Below, piece by piece: positions 9,952 to 64,000 of a stretch of DNA of 64,000 nucleotides. Each line of letters begins with the position of its first letter. Positions within the stretch are counted from its first letter, which is position 1. The position numbers were made by a program, and so were the translations under genes. Source of the DNA: Helopsaltes ochotensis. Taxonomy: Eukaryota; Chordata; Aves; Passeriformes; Locustellidae. The notes beneath the pieces were generated by a model. That model was given only the letters and a program-made list of their open reading frames with translations. It was not told the DNA's origin and made no database searches. The stretch covers positions 62,001 through 126,000 of the forward strand of contig VXBM01000869.1 in NCBI GenBank assembly GCA_013400155.1. Reading direction: 5' to 3'.

Positions 9952-12039
9952 GCAATACTTGGATAATCATAGCTATTCAAAGCTTGAAGGGGCCTGTACA
10001 TTCACATATCCACTTTGATTCCTTCCCCACCAAAAAAAAATAAAAGTCGCTTAACACAATTAAGACAGGACACTGAGTCAGCTGTTCCCACTGCCTGCTT
10101 TTACCTGCTAAATAAAAGAATTGTTCATTCAGTGTACTCCCACACTTACTTTAATTTTTGTGCTATTAATAAAGGGAGAAGTTATGCATTCAGTTACTTT
10201 TATTTGCTTCAGACTCATGTTAAATATATACAATGCTAATTATGTACAAAAGTGTGCATGTTAAAAATCTTCAGGTTACAAACTTGCAAATCCTAGAAAA
10301 GTGCAAAATTTTAAAACATCTTCCACCATGCTGTACAGGAGAAAATCCATCATTAGCCAATATACACACTCTTAAAACATATTGATCAAAACAAAGTAAG
10401 ACATACAGTATACTCTTAAAGCACCCAGAGGGAAAAAGATATTGCACAGAAGACAGACAGCAAGTTCATTACAGTGCCTGAAGGCTCATTTCTCAAAGTA
10501 GCTATTTCCAACACACCTTAGACCTAACACTTAATTCTTTAACAAGGCATTTTTTGGCATTTAAAGATCCATTTGTAATCACATAATTGCACAATCTGTA
10601 AGAGTTATCAGAAGATATGGTTAACTGTTGCTGTAAGGTCTTTGCTTCCACCCCCTGATTAGCATCATTAGAAATTCATCAGGCAAACTGAGTAGCATCA
10701 CAACTTCCATCACAACACTGACCAAAGGGAGGTTAAGTCTCACATGCAGCATTTCTCTAACCTCATACTAAATTGCTCCTGCAAAATCAGAATATGTATT
10801 GCAAGTTTTCCTTGAATTCCTTTCTCCCCTCATGGCTTTCTTTAAGAAAGAGCTCACAGCTGTGTATGACTAAAGTAGTATTGTCAGGTGCAAGACTTAA
10901 GTTTATTTTAAAGCTATTTCAAGGCAAAAGATATGGCTCCCTTGAGAGGAAAATACTGACTAGATAGGAAGCTAAATAAACAAGTGGCCTCCAAGTTCAG
11001 TTAGATCTGTGATATATATGGCTGGATGTTTTATATTCCAATCTCAAAACACCTTAGCAGCTTTAAACCATAATCTATATGGACAATCATGCTTCTGGGG
11101 CAGAAGACGTGTGATGAAATTGTGTCTGTGTTGAGTATAAGCACAGACCTAAACTCTGGAAATACCTGCCAAACTTCTCAAGTCCACTGGACAAAACTTG
11201 GAAGAACACACACTGAAGGAACTCTATTGAAAACAAGCGAACACCTATTCTATTTGGGCCACTTAGGTAAATGGTAACTAAAAGAAAAACACATCAGTCT
11301 TCTTCCACAGATGCACAGCAAAAAGGGGAGTTAAAAGTGAACAAAGGCTACCTTGGACTAAACACTACAAGCAGTTCCTCACATAAGGGGTGTTCAACAC
11401 TGCAGTGAGGTGAATGGCACTCAACTGAAATGCAGAGCATGCTATGGTGCCATTCAAAGGCATTTTTACATTCAAGCATCTGATGACAATAACACTGAAT
11501 AAGGGAACAATAGCATTTTACCAATTTAAAAATACTTTTTTTAATGCAGTAGCTTTTTAGAAAACCCTTGCTTCCTTCAAAAGTATGTGCTTAAGAGGGC
11601 AATTTAGTAATAGTAAGATTGGCTCCTTGGAATGGAGGGAAAGACATCTTCCAAACACTTCAGTTGACTCTAACATTGGCATACAATGTACCCACATGTG
11701 AATGATACCATGGAAACTTACTCTCTCCAAAAGGAGACTACCAACAAGTGTCATGTTTGCAGCCAAAACCAACACAACTTTTAAGCCAGAAAGCATAAAA
11801 AGACCTAGAAAGCACTGAAGCATATGCTTGAATGTCCATTCAAATAAATACATGTAGTGCTATGTAGTGCTTTCACATAACAGTATTTATTAGATCAGGC
11901 CCCAGGCTCACATTAGGATATGCACTCATATGTGCACGCCGTTTTTAAATTCTTTGAAAGGGAAAAAAAAAAAAATCATAGCACCTCCGCACAGCATTTA
12001 AACACAGTCAGCAAGGTGCCTTTAGCAGTGGAAGACAGG

Positions 12040-12158
12040 AATGTTTCAGGTGACAATACCGAGCATGTGTCTACAGAGACTCTCAATATAGGAGCAGAAG
12101 GAGGTTGACATCTCTACACCCCTTCCAGCTCTAAAGCTCCCTACCATTCTATAATCTG
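12040..12158 (+). repeat. CR1-like LINE 3' tail
   Basis: The end of this segment (cccttccagctctaaagc, then ctaccattctataatctg) resembles the conserved 3' end of CR1 retroposons, which finish with cccttccaac...attctatgatt repeats. It is short and diverged. Confidence 0.55.
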
Positions 12159-15100
12159 TATACAGATACACATTTTCAACTAAACACACGTACACAGTAA
12201 AAGCTTTGTGCAGCATTTGGTTCCTTTGCTTATCTTTTCTAATAATTTTGTTAACTAAGATTGGGAAAGGTTTGCAAAGGAAACAGGGAGGAGGAAGGAT
12301 GGTTTAGGGAAGTGAGGTATACACTTCCCATTGAACAAAGCAGGAGTTAAAAGACCTACCTGATGCGTGCATTACAAAAATAAATTGTTCATTCCTGCAG
12401 GACTATTTTAAAGCAGATTGATGTTACCAGTCCCATACATAATTTTTCCAGTGCAGGAACTTAGTTCTTTGCACTCATTTAAAGGACAAAGAAATGCAAC
12501 TTTCAAGGGGATCCTCATAAGACAGCCAATTTACTTGGCCATTTAAAGCCTGTGAGGACTGATAAACCTGTTTTGTGATAATATGCATGATCTAAAGTAT
12601 GCCAGAGGAGAAAAAGCTGGGTTAAATCAATGTTGCAGATTAGCAAAACAATTGTAATATGGATGTGGGTGAGTTTGGGTTTTTTTTCAGAGGGGAAGTT
12701 GTGGGGGTTGGGGGTGGTTTTGTCTGTTTAGTTTTTTTCCTCTTTTTAATATCAAACAATCAATTATTTTCTGACAAAAACCTAATTTCCACAATGTGTA
12801 TTAACCACCAGGACAAATGCCGTTACTTTAGGACTGGGATTATTATGTTGTGCTGGTAAGGTACAGAGAAGGATAGAAGGATAGAAGATGTAGTTTCTAG
12901 ATATCCTATGAGCAAGTAATGGATAAGGATATTGGTACAGAAAAGTTTGCCTAAGTCAGGTCCTAACTTGAAGAGCATTTCACTTTCTGTATGCTTGTAT
13001 AGTTCAAACCCAGCAAAGATTAGATGAGATTCTTCACTATAGCTAAAAGGACAACTAAAAATACTATCAAGAATTGTAATTAAATTGATCTAGAGAAATT
13101 TAACAAACATTTCACTTGAAATAAAAGAGACATCTTCTAAATATCCTTTGGTACGCAAGTTCAAAACTGTGCTACGAAGAAGTTAATACTGCTAACTACT
13201 TGATCTCATTTATATACAGGTATGAAAAGTAGGGCAGTTTTCAGTTTCTTTTAGATATATATATTTACACTCCTACTTACTTATCTTCAAAGATAAGCAT
13301 ATTTTAAACTTTGATAAATATTATTAGAGTTGTTCCAAAAATTACATGAATTAAGATATCACAACGATGATCTTTGTGACAAATGTAGTGCTATGAAAAA
13401 AATGTTCACTAAAGACTTGTTTGTTCTAAATTCCTCATTGGAATCCTCTCATCTCAAAACTTTACTTTTTACACTTAAACAAATCTTTGATCAAAACCAA
13501 AGGAGAATCTTATTTCACCAATGCTACCTGAAAAACAAAATGGGATCCTAAACTTAACTGACTTGAGGAAATCAAAGAATTATGAAAGTCAGTTCACCAA
13601 TTCACAGTGCACTGCACAACAGACTGCAATTCAACTGACCCAAACAGTGGATCAGAAAAATTATTTTCTATTTTTAAACATTATTGTCTACTTTTTATGC
13701 AAATAAGTTAAGCCTAAAAGAAACAACATACCAGCTAATGCTCACACTTACGATTCATCTTTTATTTAAAGCTGGCTTTAAATAAAGGCAAAGTGCAGAC
13801 CTTCAAAGCTATGGAGGTCCTTCCAGATGGCCTCTGGCAAGGATGCCAAGCATGTGCTGGTGTACACCTCCTACCCCCGAGGAACAGATCTCAGATCCAA
13901 AGGCCATGGATGTTGCCATTCTACCTGGGGCATAAAGCAGCTCAGAGCTCATCTGCCCTCTCCATTCTGCTGCTGCTGCTTTGTACTGAGCACAGACTAG
14001 CCTTGAGTTTGAGAGCCCAAGAACTGTCCACATTTAAACCTGTCCCAGGTATTTGTGATGATCATCCAGTGCTTGTGATGCACTGAAATTATGGTATTGA
14101 AATGTCAAAGGTCTTCATCATAAACTATCAATTATTGCAACATTATATTTTACTTCAACTGACACACTGTATTCAGTATTCTTCAATACTGAACTACTAA
14201 AAATGTTAATTCAGCTGTTGTATAAACGTACCTAACCCACATCAGCATGTTTTCAAATGCCTATGCAAACCCCTACGTGCAAGTGACAATAAGAAAACTG
14301 TGCTCCCACCAAACACTACATAAGACACATAAGACCCATCTCCCTTTTTCCACTTGATTCTCATAGCCCCCTTCCCCTCCAAATAAACACTTAGCCTTGT
14401 CTATGCATTTAAACACAACATTTATGCATACGTATAAAACCCATCAATTCAATGCCACAACTGAGTTTTTTCAATCTCCCATAACGCAGGAAGATCTCAA
14501 ATTCTGAGCTGAAATACTTCTAAACTACTCTCCAGAGAGCTCCCCTGAAATCCCTTCTTCATGAAATCATAATGGACAAACATACTTCACATTCTCATGA
14601 ACAAATTTAATACTTCCACAGTATCCTTAGTATTCTTACTGGATATGTAATTAATTAAAAATAGTATTTTTCACTTCTCTATAGCTTATTTTAAAATATG
14701 GGATGTGGGTTAATTTACTTTTTACATACATGGAGTATGAAAAAACCCACACCACGCTATTTTTGGAAGTTTAATCCTCTCTTGGCAAGTGACTTAGGAA
14801 AATAATTCTTATTTTCTCCTAACTCCAGACAAACCAGTCTGTCACAGTGATTAGGCAGAATATTGCAACTATGCATAGACCCACTTGTTCACTAATCTGA
14901 TTTATTATTTCATTTACAGAAGTCAAGAAAACGCAAGACAACTTTCTTTACAAAGTACACCAATCAGCCATCAAGAGGGATTTTTTTTTTCCAGTAAAGA
15001 AAGTGAGGTGGAGAAATCAGTTTGACTAACGTAACTTGTAAAGATTATCCTTTAGCAGGGGTAAGGAGGGTGTTATTATTTCCATAAAATTAATAAATAT

Positions 15101-15355
15101 TGTGCTTAAAAGTTAATGAAATGAGATTACACATTATGTTCCTCAGGTAGTTCAACAACTCCCCAGCCACAGGGAATATCTGATACCATTTATGAGAGAT
15201 ACAACACACATTCATTTCAATAAATAAATAAAAAATAACAAGAAAAGTGATGGTAGAGGGAAGAAAGGAAGACCCAAAAGGGAACATAGTAGCTAACAAT
15301 CACAACTGCCTCGTATCTGCGCTCCCCTCACCCCATGGGATTTTCTTCTTTTAAT

Positions 15356-15414
15356 ACATACATGAATATACATATATACACACACACATAGATATATACA
15401 CATACACACACACC
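15356..15414. repeat. CA/TA microsatellite
   Basis: An imperfect alternation of acat, ata and (ca)n units in the NBEAL1 3' flank. Confidence 0.9.
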
Positions 15415-16675
15415 TTCACCTGCTGATCTGGAAATTCGTATTTTTCCCTCAGCACCCAGCTTTTCTAACAGTATTGGTTTATCATTTCAATCAGTAATAT
15501 TAGAAAAATATCAGATTGATAGGAGAACGCACACCCTTTTACCGTCATGTACTGCTAAACAAAACAAAAAAAAATTCAGTAATGGCTTCTCCAAAACATA
15601 ATAAGCAACTGGATAATTGGATACAGCACACATAAGGATCTGATATTTTCTTTTACCAGGTCTTAAATGCATTTTGAAAATGGATATATCATTTGTTTTT
15701 CCCTGCTTATTTTTACAGAAAAAAATATGGCTAACAACTGGTTTGGTGAACATCAAGCCAAGAAACAAACAGGTGCTATTTTTAATTGATTTGTGCTGCA
15801 ATGTTGCATAATGATTCTGCAGTGGAAATTTATCTTTTGTTTGCTGAAGTTGCCTTACTAATGAAGCAGATTGATATTTGACCAATATAGATAATGAGTC
15901 TTCCTGGGTATTTCTGCAAGATATTAAATATATAACAGGATTTCTTGGTGCATGTCTTAAGTTTACTTTACAATATAAATAATTTTCAGCAGCAATATTT
16001 CCTACCTCCTTCAGCTCCTTCACCACCTCCAACTCCTTTGAAGTTATTCATATCTGTACTTAAAACAATTTCTGATAAAGTAGTGCAACACAGATGTTCC
16101 CTGCAGAACAGCCTAAAACTGGAACTACACAGAAGAAGAGAGCAACAGCCATTTACATGAACAAATTGCAATAAAGTTCATTAGGCTAACAAATGTATTA
16201 AGAAGGTTGTAACTGTCATCTATCCAATTCTGAATCCAACCATTGCAACTACCAGAGTTTGAATTTAGTGGGGAATAACAGTGCTGTCAAAGCAAAGCCA
16301 AATATCTTGTTTGTTACCAAGAAGCATCTGGCCCTATTAAGCTTTAAATCAAATGCTACTTATCTTAAATTCAGTTAGTAATCTGAGGGTTTAGAGACTT
16401 GTGGGGGGATTGTTCAGGGGTTTTTTGGCCCTCCCAAAACACAGTTTTAGCAGCTGTTGAGAGAGGGATTTTGCTGTGAACAAGTCAACACAGTTCAGGA
16501 CAAATCTGCAAGCAAGCTAACTTGCATGAGTACATGAGCTTACTACTATACCTCTACCATTGGTTCTTCGTCAACAGATGTAAGAATCAAAGCCCTAATG
16601 ACATATTTATACATTTAAAGTGACCAAAAGATTAAATATTTTTCTGGAATCCATGAGAGAAGGTAGAAGCAGCAA

Positions 16676-63103
<46,428 letters not shown>

Positions 63104-63322
63104 NNNNNNNNNNNNNNNNNNNNNNNNNNNNNNNNNNNNNNNNNNNNNNNNNNNNNNNNNNNNNNNNNNNNNNNNNNNNNNNNNNNNNNNNNNNNNNNNN
63201 NNNNNNNNNNNNNNNNNNNNNNNNNNNNNNNNNNNNNNNNNNNNNNNNNNNNNNNNNNNNNNNNNNNNNNNNNNNNNNNNNNNNNNNNNNNNNNNNNNNN
63301 NNNNNNNNNNNNNNNNNNNNNN
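63104..63322. other. Assembly gap (219 N)
   Basis: This run of N interrupts an NBEAL1 coding exon. An A/C-rich low-complexity stretch (63323-63350) follows it. Confidence 0.99.
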
Positions 63323-64000
63323 TAGAGAAAAAAAAACCCCAAAAAAACAAGAAAACCCCCCACCAACAAATAATAAAAAAACCCTCCTCTATTCCCTGTC
63401 ACCATACAAATTTTAAAAAAATTCAACTGTATCATCTCCATTTTGTTCTATATAACTCAGACACAAACACACCAAGTCCAGCATTATCAAAGTAACACAA
63501 CATTACCACATTTATCAGGAATTCACAGGGCCACACCTTCAGCTTGCATAAATTTCCCATGCCAGCTGACAGAACTATAGACACACAACATTTGCTCTTA
63601 ATTCATAACGTAAAAACTAGTCCATTTTGTCCATGCTTAATGAGAAATAGAAGCACATTCTAACACACAACCGGTTATCAAACATGACAGTTCAGAGAAA
63701 TTTTGGCATGAAAAGTCTGATGCCACATGCAGCGCAGGTAGCTCAAAAAACCAGTCCCTGAGCTTCTTGACCTCAAAGCAGATTGCCAGAGAATCCTGTG
63801 CAGATCTGTAACCTTTCTAGCAGTAATTTCTCTAATGATAACTATCCTGCATCTCTTCTCTTGCCCTATGTGATAGAAATTAATCCCAGACAGCCTCATG
63901 AACTCTTCCGAGCAATAGATATAACCTGGATATTGTTAGAGCAGTAACGCTAGACCTAACACAGCAGCAAGAAACTACAAAGGATTCTTTTTGGAAATAA
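63323..64000 (-). other. NBEAL1: NBEAL1 upstream intron, no exon seen
   Basis: No splice-flanked NBEAL1 N-terminal segment is recognisable here. The 73-codon minus-strand open frame at 63678-63899 lacks family resemblance. Confidence 0.55.

Larger units (their letters stand above)
9968..16675 (-). other. NBEAL1: Convergent interval, probable long NBEAL1 3' UTR
   Basis: This AT-rich stretch lies between the NBEAL1 stop codon and the dipeptidase 3' end. It has no exon I can support. It holds a CR1-like tail near 12040-12158, a CA/TA microsatellite at 15356-15414, several minus-strand AATAAA hexamers, and a locally GC-richer patch at about 13790-14040 of unknown nature. Its continuity with the last NBEAL1 exon suggests that part or all of it is 3' UTR, but no sequence mark fixes the end. 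Confidence 0.4.

Noticed and set aside
9965..10025. Possible further CR1 tail (aatcatagctattcaaagc then gaaggggcctg)
   Set aside because: The resemblance is limited to a short, diverged stretch; not enough to call.
63678..63899. Possible upstream NBEAL1 exon
   Set aside because: The translation does not resemble NBEAL1 and suitable splice sites are not paired in phase.

Overview
This is a piece of a vertebrate nuclear genome, most likely a bird. Coding sequence is split into many short exons with GT...AG introns. Degenerate CR1-type LINE tails are present. An alpha-aspartyl dipeptidase gene, known in birds, amphibians and fish but not to my knowledge in mammals, sits between two genes that neighbour each other in mammals. 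There are three runs of N: 2766-3225, 40887-41006 and 63104-63322.

Layout. (1) 1 to about 3.2 kb: the 5' part of CYP20A1 on the minus strand. One coding exon (1983-2148) is visible; exon 1 is probably in the first gap and the rest of the gene lies off the left edge. (2) About 2.58-3.75 kb: a GC- and CpG-rich island, half hidden by the gap, which looks like a shared divergent promoter. (3) 3226-9761, plus strand: an alpha-aspartyl dipeptidase (peptidase E family, S51) in eight exons, complete except for about ten N-terminal residues in the gap. The nucleophile motif GSSAG, the His of NPHYLD and the Glu of LREG are all present. (4) About 9.8-16.7 kb: AT-rich sequence without a recognised gene, lying between the convergent 3' ends of the dipeptidase and NBEAL1; much of it may be NBEAL1 3' UTR. 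(5) 16676 to the third gap at 63104, minus strand: NBEAL1, a BEACH-family scaffold protein. I could place 51 coding exons (50 well supported plus one 36-nt micro-exon candidate). Joined in phase they give about 2,555 residues ending at a normal stop. The order is armadillo/HEAT-like solenoid, ConA/LamG-like domain, DUF4704-like solenoid, Ser/Glu-rich linker, PH-like, BEACH and WD40 repeats. Roughly the first 140-150 residues lie in or beyond the third gap.

How they relate. NBEAL1 and CYP20A1 share strand and order as in human 2q33. The dipeptidase is inserted between them on the opposite strand, head-to-head with CYP20A1 and tail-to-tail with NBEAL1. The three proteins do not form a pathway; proximity probably matters only through the shared promoter and overlapping 3' ends.

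The most interesting signals are small splicing structures in NBEAL1: a 96-bp stop-free intron in a multiple of three (exitron-like), a 36-nt micro-exon candidate, a proximal acceptor giving a 22-codon in-frame extension, exon-like duplicated segments within two introns, and one exon with a sharp GC/CpG rise. I saw no previously undescribed defence, mobile or biosynthetic system. Exon boundaries were assigned by eye from splice sites, phase and remembered family sequence, and may be off by one or two bases.
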